Notes: generated by a model not told the origin, from the sequence alone. A stretch of DNA of 53,542 bases from Paulinella micropora (GCA_009731375.1 BJOX01000238.1:206187-259728); one strand, 5' to 3'. Counted from the stretch's first letter, positions 20,421-30,520 are shown. Program-made: numbers and translations.

Positions 20421-23249
20421 TTATTGATCCAAGCTACCCTTTTTTTCGACATTCGCGTCAGCAGTCACGTGCTCTGCCCCGTCAAGGCGCTGCCTCTTGT
20501 TCTTTCGCTGCCCCGCTTCTTCCCTCTCTTCCTCCTTCTTGTTCCTGCGCTTGCCAGCCACTCTCAGTGCTCTCTTGATGCTTCTGTCGACCGCTCTATC
20601 AAACATCTTATAGCCTGCTAGCTTATCAGGAACCATTCCAGCAGACACTATGGCACCTACAAAAGACTCCCTGTCGTTCCCCTGCGACCCCTGCGCGCTC
20701 TCTCCGTCTTCGTCGGCAGCTTCTTCTTCCGTCGCCCCGTTCATCTTCTGGTCGTAGGCTCTGCGCGAAAGCAAGCGCATATGCACGATCCCGTGCTTCC
20801 TGCCGCGCGCAACGCCTGTGTGCCCACATTCACGGACGTAGCCACAGATTTTTGGTTCGCACGCTACGTCACAGATGTGCCCGACTTCCTTGGTCGACCG
20901 AGGACAAAACTCGCAGTAATTTACGCGCGTGTCTTTCTTGACCACGCCCTGGTTCGTCTGTGCCCGATAAACTTCGTATTCGGACCTGCGCAGCGCAGTG
21001 TCTCCCAGGTCGTCCACGGTCACATTGTGCAGCCTGCAGTCTTCTTTCAGGTACTTGTCGACCGCTAGCGAGAAGTCCTGCCAGCTCGTGAAATGGTTCT
21101 TCTCGAACACAACGCCGTAGTCCTTGCTGCCTTCGTTGAGGAAACGTGCCAGCACGTTCGTCCTGCTTTCCACGTATTTCTGGTTCTGCCGCAGCTCCTC
21201 TGGTGCGATGTCCACCCAAAAGTCTGCTTGTGGGTGCTCTTCCACTGCGCGCTTGTACCTGGCGACGCAGCGTGCCAGGATGTAGGGCATCTCGTTCTTA
21301 ATAATGCGATCCCCGAGTCCAGAATCAACCGTCTTCACGAGCTCGTTATACAGGAACAGCGCTAACCGACGCTTCAACTGGCCTTGCCCGTCCTTGTAGT
21401 TGAACAGGTAGTTGCCTGCCACGATAACTGCCGTTCTCCAAAGCAATGTGCTCTTGGCGATCTTGTTCTTGGCTGGCACGTTGACCATCTCGCCCGACAC
21501 CATGCTCTGCAGGGTAGCCTGGTCAACCGTGCTCGCAAAGTCGAGCGGCAGGTCCGGTATCACGATAAGCTCCTTGTCGTACAGCGAAGACAGTCCGAAC
21601 CCCTTCTCGGTGTTCTTGCTAATCGAAGCTACCTTGCCAGGGGGCTTCATCGACTGGAGGACCTGGATGACAGTTCCTTTCCCCGTGCCCGCGTCGCCCA
21701 ACATAAAGGGAAACACCTGCCAGTTGTCTCGCTCCCTGAGCGGAAACTGGAGCCTGCCCAGCAGCGTTTCGAAGACCTCGTACATAGGCTTGCTCAGCTG
21801 GAACCTGAGCAGGTCGCGCCATTCGGGGGTCATGTCGTCATCGAAGCACATGGCTTTCATCATCTTCTCGATGTCCACCTCCACGTCGTAGAAGTGGTCA
21901 GTGAACGGAGCAGCCTCCGAGCTCTCGCGCAGCTGTTCCCAGGTGCGGACGGCCAAAGTGCGCGAGTTGAAGGTGCAGTTCCTGAAGCTGATCCAGTCAG
22001 TCCGCATCTCCGACGGACGCTTGACTGGGAAGAAGCGATGGCTAGTGCCGACGAACCACTTGAGGAGCTTCTCCTTGTTGACGCTGTGGTAGTAATCGGC
22101 GTCGGCCAGAACACGGTCCATGTACTCCTCCGCCTCGCTCATAAAGCAGAAGACGCCCTCTATCCTCGCATGGGGGCCGAACACCTGCCCGTCGAAGCGG
22201 ATGTCCCTGGAACGTCTGGCATGCTTTATAAGGTCGTGCCTGCACTTCTCCTCGTTGCTGGCCAGCTTGTGGATGTGCTGCTCGCCGTAGTACAGATCCC
22301 AGTCCTCGTCGGTCGGCTTCCCGTCGTCCGAGTGGAAGGACACTTCGTAGCCCGTCGTCTGCTTGACGTGCTCTTGCACCTGCTGGACCAGCTCGTCCGT
22401 CATGATCTTGCCTTCGCCCCACCTCCTCTCTACCCCGATCTCGTCGTGCTTCCAGACTCCCACGTTGTACAGCCTATTCTTGCCTTCCTTGAGCGAGTGA
22501 AGGTACTCAACCACCGTCTCCATGATCCTGCGCTCCAGGCTCTGCCAGACGTAGGAAAGGAAGGTAGCTTCCTTGTTGGACTTCTTGGTTTGTTGTTGCA
22601 CCGCCTGCCACATTGGGCCGTACCTTGCCAGCATCACGAACAGCGGCAACACGCTCTGCCAGTTCTTCTTCCATTCCCGTAGGATCTCGCAGTTTAGCTC
22701 GGGGTCGCCTTGCACTCCCTTCCCGTTGATGACAGCCAAGAACGCGTCCTTGCCGCGCTTCTTCCCTGCATCGTCGTGCGCCCACTCGAGCTGCGCACAG
22801 AGCTCCGCGATCATAGCCTCTCTCCCGCCCGGCTGCACGTAACGCGCGATCAAGGCGGGCACCTCGATTCCATTCTTGGCCATGTCCTGTGTGAGCAGGG
22901 TACACGCTGCGTTCTTAATGTCGAGCCACTCGTAGTACTCGCCCGCGACCATGCGACAGATCCACTTTTTCCGCAAGCCGATCGCGCACGCCCCCCACAG
23001 CCTCATCCCTTCACATTTCTTGCTTTCTATGTAGTCGATCCGCGCGCTCCCATGGCTCGTCTTGTACAGTTCGAGGATGGCGCTCACATTGTCAGCCTCG
23101 TCCACCGGCAGGCGTGCCAGGGTAAAAATGTGTCGCAGACGCTCCACGTTCACGCGCTGCTGCAGAGAGAACGCGATCTTCCTCTCTTCTTCCTCTTCCT
23201 CGCCATCGCCCTTGTCCTTCCCCTTCTTTTTCTTGGCTTTCTTAGGCAT
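20421..23249 (-). CDS. TVpol-like replicase: family-A-polymerase-like domain fused to SF3/D5-like helicase
   Basis: With numbering from an ATG 10 codons upstream at 23279, the N-terminus is lysine/glutamate-rich. Residues about 80-330 resemble family A polymerase: motif A-like YYEWLDIKNA with D120, a lysine-rich helix GKKRGKDAFLAVINGKG, and motif C-like GVWKHDEIGVE with H278-D279-E280. The SF3 helicase has Walker A GDAGTGKG (528-535), Walker B ELIVIPDLP (570-578), and motif C VAGNYLFNYKDGQGQLKRR with the sensor asparagine and arginine finger. A cysteine-rich segment (YCEFCPRSTKEVGHICDVAC) and a basic tail end the protein. Such fusions occur in Polinton-like viruses and transpovirons. It would prime and unwind DNA at replication. 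The inner start MPKKAKKKK is preferred. Confidence 0.78.
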   Translation of the reverse strand: MPKKAKKKKGKDKGDGEEEEEERKIAFSLQQRVNVERLRHIFTLARLPVDEADNVSAILELYKTSHGSARIDYIESKKCEGMRLWGACAIGLRKKWICRMVAGEYYEWLDIKNAACTLLTQDMAKNGIEVPALIARYVQPGGREAMIAELCAQLEWAHDDAGKKRGKDAFLAVINGKGVQGDPELNCEILREWKKNWQSVLPLFVMLARYGPMWQAVQQQTKKSNKEATFLSYVWQSLERRIMETVVEYLHSLKEGKNRLYNVGVWKHDEIGVERRWGEGKIMTDELVQQVQEHVKQTTGYEVSFHSDDGKPTDEDWDLYYGEQHIHKLASNEEKCRHDLIKHARRSRDIRFDGQVFGPHARIEGVFCFMSEAEEYMDRVLADADYYHSVNKEKLLKWFVGTSHRFFPVKRPSEMRTDWISFRNCTFNSRTLAVRTWEQLRESSEAAPFTDHFYDVEVDIEKMMKAMCFDDDMTPEWRDLLRFQLSKPMYEVFETLLGRLQFPLRERDNWQVFPFMLGDAGTGKGTVIQVLQSMKPPGKVASISKNTEKGFGLSSLYDKELIVIPDLPLDFASTVDQATLQSMVSGEMVNVPAKNKIAKSTLLWRTAVIVAGNYLFNYKDGQGQLKRRLALFLYNELVKTVDSGLGDRIIKNEMPYILARCVARYKRAVEEHPQADFWVDIAPEELRQNQKYVESRTNVLARFLNEGSKDYGVVFEKNHFTSWQDFSLAVDKYLKEDCRLHNVTVDDLGDTALRRSEYEVYRAQTNQGVVKKDTRVNYCEFCPRSTKEVGHICDVACEPKICGYVRECGHTGVARGRKHGIVHMRLLSRRAYDQKMNGATEEEAADEDGESAQGSQGNDRESFVGAIVSAGMVPDKLAGYKMFDRAVDRSIKRALRVAGKRRNKKEEEREEAGQRKNKRQRLDGAEHVTADANVEKKGSLDQ

Positions 23250-23363
23250 GGCGGACACCCTGTACACAACACAGTGCACGAGAAGTTTCTAAAAAAATTT
23301 CACGAGTGGAATTTTCGCGGAAATTTAGCGTGTTTTGCGGCGCGGTAAATTTCCGGGAATTCG

Positions 23364-23378
23364 ACCACTGCCAGTGGT
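23364..23378. promoter_or_regulatory. Palindrome ACCACTGCCAGTGGT upstream of the replicase
   Basis: Seven-base arms around one central base, 115 bases before the replicase start. It may be a regulator or origin site. Confidence 0.4.
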
Positions 23379-23554
23379 GGGGGCAAAAATGGTAATGGGT
23401 TCGTTCCGGCTCCAGGGACTTTTGGGTTCGCTTGGGAACCCAAGTCTGAGCTCGACAAGGCCGACAACTGGTCTGCCGAGGCGTGCGACCGGGCACGCGC
23501 CGCTGGTCCGGCCGGCTCCTGTCTGCCGGGCCGACGACTGCCTTTTTTTCCCAT

Positions 23555-23600
23555 ATCACTGCCTTTTTTGTAGGACAAAAAGGCAATACGTGCCTGAACC
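23555..23600. repeat. Hairpin with GGACAAAAAGG motif
   Basis: GCCTTTTTTGT, a three-base loop (AGG) and ACAAAAAGGC form an inverted repeat. GGACAAAAAGG and the following AATACG recur at 26764 and 26835 on the far side of the scaffold gap, and ACTGCCTTTTT recurs in the 255-bp tandem repeats. Confidence 0.6.
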
Positions 23601-23715
23601 TGCCAAACGGCGCGGGTCGCGACCTCGACCTAAGCCAGCCAAGGGAGTAACGGACGGTACCCAACCACCCCCATAATCCCGACCTAGCCCAACCTAGGAA
23701 GCACTCCCCAAAAAA

Positions 23716-24597
23716 ATGCGCCGAAATTCTGCCGCCATGGGTGCCACCGCCGCCACCGCCCGCCCCACCAAGCGCCGCCGCACCATCCTGCCCGGCGGCC
23801 GCCTGACCGCGCTCGCCCCGCCGCCTGGCTACAGCCCCGCCCCCTGTGACCCGGCCGCCGTGGCCCGGCTGGACGCCGACCGACCCGTGCACCGGGACCC
23901 CGACTGGGACGCACTGCTGACCAAGGCGGCCACCCAGGGGCTGGACGTCAACGACCGGCGGCTACGGCTGGCAGTAAAGCCCTACCCGTGGAGCCAGCTG
24001 GCCGCTACCGCCCTACCACCGGAGGACGCCTCGCTGCTCTCCTTGCTGGACCTCGCCCTGCTCAGCGCGCCTACCGACCCGTACAGGCCTGCCGGCTGGC
24101 TCTTGCCCAGTCTGCCACTGGAGCTGCGGACCCTGCATGCCCCGGTCGCCAAGTGGCTGGGCAAGTACATGGCGGCAGTCTGTGCCCAACTAGTTTGCAG
24201 CTACCTGCCGACCACTGCTTACTACCGCCCGCTACCCAAGGGGGCTCTGCGGAACCTATCCCGTGCCCGCCGCGGGGACCTCTACAACCTCATCTACCTG
24301 CTGTGCCCGTTCCATAGATGGCAGGAATGGTATGACGGCCGGGGCCAGAAGCACCAGGCCCTGGCCAACCACCCCGCTATCCATGAAGCGGAATTCCAGA
24401 AAGAGTGGCTGGGATACCACAGCCCCGGGGTACTGGAGGAAGACGACCTGCTCCACGTTGACGAGGACAATTCCCACAGAGCCTGGCGATTCTACAGATG
24501 CTACGAGCACCTGTACTGGACTGCGGTGGAAGACAAACTCAACCGGCGCCTACGGACTGTTTTCCAGCGCCTAGCTAGAGAGCTCGACTCGTTGTAG
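23716..24597 (+). CDS. Unrecognised 293-residue protein
   Basis: An intact frame of 293 residues. A second ATG at 23737 has a perfect Kozak context (GCCGCCATGG) and may be the real start, giving 286 residues. The N-terminus is alanine- and arginine-rich (KRRR), followed by proline-rich sequence. The middle has helical leucine-rich segments (DASLLSLLDLALLSAP) and the C-terminal half is aromatic and basic (CPFHRWQEWYDGRGQ, RAWRFYRCYEHLYW). An AATAAA signal follows the stop by about 7 bases. It is the last gene before the repeat region and points towards it. No family or motif is recognised. Confidence 0.6.
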   Translation: MRRNSAAMGATAATARPTKRRRTILPGGRLTALAPPPGYSPAPCDPAAVARLDADRPVHRDPDWDALLTKAATQGLDVNDRRLRLAVKPYPWSQLAATALPPEDASLLSLLDLALLSAPTDPYRPAGWLLPSLPLELRTLHAPVAKWLGKYMAAVCAQLVCSYLPTTAYYRPLPKGALRNLSRARRGDLYNLIYLLCPFHRWQEWYDGRGQKHQALANHPAIHEAEFQKEWLGYHSPGVLEEDDLLHVDEDNSHRAWRFYRCYEHLYWTAVEDKLNRRLRTVFQRLARELDSL

Positions 24598-25139
24598 CGA
24601 TTCAATAAAAACATATCCTAACTATCTTTTCCTCCCTCCCCCCGGCACCCCACCCTGTCGGAAAGCCCCCCCCCTCTCCCCCTCTCCCTGTGTATTTTTT
24701 CTTGAGACATCTGCCACAATCCGGAAAACCCCCCACCCCCCTCCCCTCCCTCCTTTTTCTGTTTTTTTTTTAAATTTTTTTTGAAAAATTAAAAAAAGTG
24801 TCTCATACGTCTCAGACCCCCCCTAAAAAATGCCAAAGATCGCACAGGCAAGGCCGGCGCCTTGAGACAGGTTTGAGACAGCCTGTGAAAGAGGAGGCGA
24901 GCGGCGAGTGGGGCCACCCCCTCACCCCCTTTTTTCAATTTACCTTTTGAGACAAATTAATAGAGTTTGAGACAAAAAACTGACATTTTTTGAAAATCTA
25001 TTTTTAAAAATCCAGGAAAATCCCCCCCCGGGGGGTTGGGCGGCGGCCGGACCCGTGGCAGATGTCTCAAACTCCAAGGGAAACTGAAAGGGATTTTTTT
25101 TCGTTTTTGCGGTAAATTTCCTACTCTCCGTGAATTTCC
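24598..25139. other. Non-coding viral edge with GAGACA motifs and a nested hairpin
   Basis: No gene is seen. The stretch opens with AATAAA, then C- and T-homopolymer runs. GAGACA occurs repeatedly (24705, 24864, 24875, 24947, 24969), and GAGACATCTGCCAC at about 24704 is the reverse complement of GTGGCAGATGTCTC at about 25056. CAAGGC-CGGC-GCCTTG (24849-24864) forms a stem nested within CACAGGC (24843-24849) and GCCTGTG (24881-24887). The composition suggests a control or terminal region. Confidence 0.5.
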
Positions 25140-25984
25140 NNNNNNNNNNNNNNNNNNNNNNNNNNNNNNNNNNNNNNNNNNNNNNNNNNNNNNNNNNNNN
25201 NNNNNNNNNNNNNNNNNNNNNNNNNNNNNNNNNNNNNNNNNNNNNNNNNNNNNNNNNNNNNNNNNNNNNNNNNNNNNNNNNNNNNNNNNNNNNNNNNNNN
25301 NNNNNNNNNNNNNNNNNNNNNNNNNNNNNNNNNNNNNNNNNNNNNNNNNNNNNNNNNNNNNNNNNNNNNNNNNNNNNNNNNNNNNNNNNNNNNNNNNNNN
25401 NNNNNNNNNNNNNNNNNNNNNNNNNNNNNNNNNNNNNNNNNNNNNNNNNNNNNNNNNNNNNNNNNNNNNNNNNNNNNNNNNNNNNNNNNNNNNNNNNNNN
25501 NNNNNNNNNNNNNNNNNNNNNNNNNNNNNNNNNNNNNNNNNNNNNNNNNNNNNNNNNNNNNNNNNNNNNNNNNNNNNNNNNNNNNNNNNNNNNNNNNNNN
25601 NNNNNNNNNNNNNNNNNNNNNNNNNNNNNNNNNNNNNNNNNNNNNNNNNNNNNNNNNNNNNNNNNNNNNNNNNNNNNNNNNNNNNNNNNNNNNNNNNNNN
25701 NNNNNNNNNNNNNNNNNNNNNNNNNNNNNNNNNNNNNNNNNNNNNNNNNNNNNNNNNNNNNNNNNNNNNNNNNNNNNNNNNNNNNNNNNNNNNNNNNNNN
25801 NNNNNNNNNNNNNNNNNNNNNNNNNNNNNNNNNNNNNNNNNNNNNNNNNNNNNNNNNNNNNNNNNNNNNNNNNNNNNNNNNNNNNNNNNNNNNNNNNNNN
25901 NNNNNNNNNNNNNNNNNNNNNNNNNNNNNNNNNNNNNNNNNNNNNNNNNNNNNNNNNNNNNNNNNNNNNNNNNNNNNNNNNNNN
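25140..25984. other. Assembly gap, 845 N
   Basis: Undetermined bases. The flanks on both sides carry GTGGCAGATGTCTCAAACT and GTGAATTTCC elements of the 255-bp repeat, so the gap probably hides more repeat copies. Confidence 0.95.
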
Positions 25985-25985
25985 C

Positions 25986-26600
25986 GGTGCCACCGGGGTG
26001 ATACGGCCGAAAGGGGTGCCACCCAGGGACATTTCGGCATTTTGCCGAAGTTGCGGCTACTACTGCCTTTTTCGCCCGTTTACCGTGAATTTCCACCACA
26101 AAATGTGGCTATGAGACGTGAAGCAGGGAAGTTTATCCACAACTTTTCAGGAAGGGGAAAAAAACACTCCCTTCCCCCAGGTGGCAGGGTCCAACCCCGT
26201 GGCAGATGTCTCAAACTATGGCTTGAAAAGAGAGGTGAATGGTGCCACCGGGGTGATACGGCCGAAAGGGGCACCACTCAGGAACATTTCGGCATTTTGC
26301 CGAAATTGCAGCGACTATTGCCTTTTTCGCCAGTTTACCGTGAATTTCCACCACAAAATGTGGCTATGAGACGTGAAGTCGGGAAGTTTATCCACAACTT
26401 TTCAGGAAGGGGCAAAAAACACTCCCTCCCCCCAGGTGGCAGGGTCCAACCCCGTGGCAGATGTCTCAAACTGTGGCCTGAAAAAAGTGGTGAATGGTGC
26501 CACCGGTGTGATACGGCCGAAAGTGGCGCCACCCAGTGACATTTCGGCATTGCCGAAATTGCCGCAACTACTGCCTTTTTCGCCCGTATCACATTGTGCC
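25986..26600 (+). repeat. 255-bp tandem repeat, at least 2.4 copies
   Basis: Units begin GGTGCCACCGG at 25986, 26241 and 26496, exactly 255 bases apart, with a few substitutions. Each unit has the inverted repeat TTCGGCA...TGCCGAA (3-base loop in units 1-2, 1-base loop in unit 3), ACT(A)CTGCCTTTTTCGCC, GTGAATTTCCACCACAAAATG and GTGGCAGATGTCTCAAACT. The array is cut on the left by the N gap. No protein-coding content is convincing. Confidence 0.9.
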
Positions 26601-26880
26601 ACCTGGTGCCACCAGCGACCACAGAAATACCGTTACACCGCAAAACACGTATAATTTAGCTGATCGTGAATATTCACGTCTAATGCCAATATGACANNNN
26701 NNNNNNCTTAATGCCAATATAACAGTATTAAAATGGCAATATTAACCCGGCCGGGCCGGATCGGGACAAAAAGGAAATACGCATGATCAGGCCTATCACA
26801 GATTTTTTGTATTATTTTTTAAAAAATATTTATAGGACAAAAAGGAAATACATATGATCAGGCCTATCATAGATTTTGTA
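26601..26880. repeat. AT-rich transition with two 71-base direct repeats and a 10-N gap
   Basis: GGACAAAAAGGAAATAC plus ATGATCAGGCCTATCA occur at 26764-26806 and 26835-26877. TAATGCCAATATRACA lies on both sides of the ten Ns (26697-26706), as if two overlapping sequence ends were not merged. Viral-type motifs continue to about 26,880; microsatellite starts right after. Confidence 0.6.
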
Positions 26881-26920
26881 TTATTATTATATTTGTATAT
26901 ATTATATATACATATATATA

Positions 26921-26921
26921 C

Positions 26922-26980
<59 letters not shown>

Positions 26981-27068
26981 CGTGTGCTGATTTGGCTGCA
27001 GGTGGGTTTGTTGAGGCATGTGGGGGTGGCAGTGGCGACGCAAGAGATAGACAGATAGATAGACAGAC

Positions 27069-27113
<45 letters not shown>

Positions 27114-27123
27114 TATGGATAAA

Positions 27124-27159
<36 letters not shown>

Positions 27160-27180
27160 TAGATAGATAGATAGATAGAC

Positions 27181-27242
<62 letters not shown>

Positions 27243-27313
27243 CTATGTGGCTGCAGGTGGGTTTGTTGAGACATGTGGGGGTGACAGTGGCGACGCAGGA
27301 GATAGACAGAGAC

Positions 27314-27360
<47 letters not shown>

Positions 27361-27373
27361 TAGACAGACAGAC

Positions 27374-27407
<34 letters not shown>

Positions 27408-27504
27408 ATAGATAAATAGATAGATAGATAGCTATGTGGCTGCAGGTGGGTTTGTTGAAGCATGTGGGGATGTCAGTGACGGCGCAAGAAATAGACAGAT
27501 AGAC

Positions 27505-27549
<45 letters not shown>

Positions 27550-27662
27550 TGTGGCTGCAGGTTGGTTTGCTGAGGCATGTGGGGGTGGCAGTGGCGACGC
27601 AAGAGACAGACAGATAGAAAGATAGATAGATAGATAGATAGATAGGTAGATAGGTAGATAGG

Positions 27663-27705
<43 letters not shown>

Positions 27706-27706
27706 G

Positions 27707-27746
<40 letters not shown>

Positions 27747-27779
27747 CAGATAGATAGATAGACAGATAGATAGATAGAC

Positions 27780-27858
<79 letters not shown>

Positions 27859-27867
27859 TAGATAGAC

Positions 27868-27917
<50 letters not shown>

Positions 27918-28030
27918 CTATGTGCCTGCAGGTGGGTTTGTTGAGGCATGTGGGGGTGGCAGTGGCGACGCAGGAGATAGACAGATAGATAGATAGACAG
28001 ACAGACAGATAGATAGATAGATAGATAGAC

Positions 28031-28077
<47 letters not shown>

Positions 28078-28261
28078 CAGACAGATAGATAGATAGATAG
28101 ATAGATGGATAGATAGACAGATAGATAGATAGATAGATAGATAGATAGGTAGATAGATAGGTAGATAGATAGGTAGATAGATAGATAGATAGCCATGTGG
28201 CTGCAGGTGGGTTTGTTGAGGCATGTGGGGGTGGCAGTGACGACGCAAGAGATAGACAGAC

Positions 28262-28326
<65 letters not shown>

Positions 28327-28408
28327 GATAGATTGCTATATGCCTGCAGGTTGGTTTGTTGAGGCATGTGGGGGTGGCAGTGGCGACGCAGGAGATAGAC
28401 AGATAGAC

Positions 28409-28456
<48 letters not shown>

Positions 28457-28464
28457 TGATAGAT

Positions 28465-28509
<45 letters not shown>

Positions 28510-28566
28510 CAGATAGATAGACAGACAGATAGATAGATAGATACAGATAGATACATAGATAGATAC

Positions 28567-28612
<46 letters not shown>

Positions 28613-28613
28613 T

Positions 28614-28662
<49 letters not shown>

Positions 28663-28815
28663 GTAGATAGATAGACGGATAGATAGATAGATACATACAT
28701 ACATACATACATAGATAGATATGTGGCTGCAGGTGGGTTTTTTGAGGCATGTGGGGGTGGCAGTGGCGACGCAGGAGATAGACAGACAGACAGATAGATA
28801 GATAGATAGATAGAT

Positions 28816-28871
<56 letters not shown>

Positions 28872-29005
28872 GTCGCAAAGGAATGTAGTCCTTGCAAAGG
28901 AACGCAGTTTCACATCAAACAGTAATTTGTGTACTGTGCATGTGTCCGGGATGGGAATCACGGGTAGACTGTGTTCTGGAAAAAAGAAGAGGAGGAAGGA
29001 CGTCG

Positions 29006-29038
<33 letters not shown>

Positions 29039-29043
29039 CGATC

Positions 29044-29118
<75 letters not shown>

Positions 29119-29189
29119 CTATGTGGCTGCACGTGGGTTTGTTGAGGCATGTGGGGGTGGCGACGCAAGAGATAGACAGATAGACATAC

Positions 29190-29280
<91 letters not shown>

Positions 29281-29300
29281 TAGATAGATAGAGGGGGTGG
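26921..29300. repeat. GATA microsatellite field with a dispersed ~70-bp spacer
   Basis: A (GA)n run at 26921-26976 is followed by (GATA)n with GACA interruptions. The tract is punctuated by about ten copies of a spacer containing TGTGGCTGCAGGTGGGTTTG, TTGAGGCATGTGGGGG and CAGTGGCGACGCA, near 26990, 27240, 27430, 27550, 27920, 28190, 28340, 28730, 29120 (plus 29820 and 29990 beyond). There is no coding sequence; long Ser/Ile/Tyr/Leu frames are repeat translations. Confidence 0.9.
28870..29010. repeat. Unique spacer with an inverted copy 20 kb away
   Basis: GTCGCAAAGGAATGTAGTCC through AACGCAGTTTCACATCAAAC reappears in reverse complement at 48693-48750. Both copies border tetranucleotide arrays. 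Confidence 0.8.
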
Positions 29301-29366
29301 CGGTGGCGGCGGCGGTGGAGCAGCAAGCCATTGTACCGCGCAATCGTCCCAGGTGCCACCAATCCA

Positions 29367-29376
29367 GCCATCTATC

Positions 29377-29447
<71 letters not shown>

Positions 29448-29714
29448 CATCCATCCCTCCACCTATCGATCTATCTGTCTGTCTGTCTGTCTGTCTGACT
29501 ATCTATCTTATATCTATCGATCTATCCGTTCGTCCATCCATCCATCTATTTTTCTACTTATCTATCACCTCCGGCCTTGAGAATGCAGAAGGCACTCGCA
29601 GTGGACACAACCATGAGAAGTTCCTATTTCTTAAGTACAAAGAACAATGACTTCAAGCGCTTTGATCTCAGTCGATATTTGCATCTACAACCTGTTTTAT
29701 GGCTCATTAGAAAG

Positions 29715-29753
<39 letters not shown>

Positions 29754-29766
29754 GTAGATAGATAGG

Positions 29767-29821
<55 letters not shown>

Positions 29822-29902
29822 CTATGTGGCTGCAGGTGGGTTTGTTGAGGCATGTGGGGGTGGCAGTGGCGACGCAGGAGATAGACAGATAGATAGACAG
29901 AC

Positions 29903-29933
<31 letters not shown>

Positions 29934-29934
29934 C

Positions 29935-29976
<42 letters not shown>

Positions 29977-30020
29977 CTATGTGGCCCTGCGCATGCAGGT
30001 GGGTTTGTTGAGGCATGTCT
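29367..30020. repeat. TATC then GATA arrays with short unique DNA between
   Basis: (TATC)n at about 29367-29570 and (GATA)n at 29712-29980 face each other in orientation around a 140-base unique segment. The segment holds no recognisable gene. Confidence 0.85.
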
Positions 30021-30383
30021 CTTGAAGAGAGCTTTCAAATAAGCCACTACACAAGCCGCAAAGACCAGAAACGGCTGAGAACGAAACGTTTGAAGTCCTT
30101 GCTCATTGTGGTTAAGTACAAGGAACTTCTCATGGGAGCTCATACTTGCAGGGGGTCAGGCCCCAGACTCGTTGCCGATTTCGATATGGTTTGTTATCTT
30201 TCATGCAAACGTTTGCGTTAGGGGAGCGTCCTGAATGCCAAAGATTACTTGATCTTCGGCAATGCTCGCAAATGGCCTGTGCTAGATAGATGACGACGAA
30301 CGACGACGACAACATCAATAACAAAAACAGGAATAAGAACAAGAACAAGAACAACAGCAGCTTTGACAACATGAATAGCAAAC

Positions 30384-30520
30384 AGCAGCAGCATTCGCAC
30401 ACATACACACACACACAGACACTGCCTGTAGAAGCATGCCCACGATGTGCACACACACATAGACATGTACACGCACACACACACACACACACACATACAC
30501 ACACACACATACGCCTACCT
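30384..30520. repeat. (CA)n microsatellite
   Basis: Interrupted CA/CACATA runs end at the splice acceptor of the HARP-like exon. Confidence 0.85.

Noticed and set aside
25140-25984. Frames spanning the N gap
   Set aside because: They consist of unknown residues and carry no evidence.
26867-29378. Long frames of repeated Ser-Ile-Tyr-Leu residues
   Set aside because: Pure translation of GATA/TATC microsatellite.
26990-30010. CRISPR-like array (repeat plus spacer)
   Set aside because: The conserved part alternates with tetranucleotide microsatellite, not unique spacers; the setting is eukaryotic and there are no cas genes.
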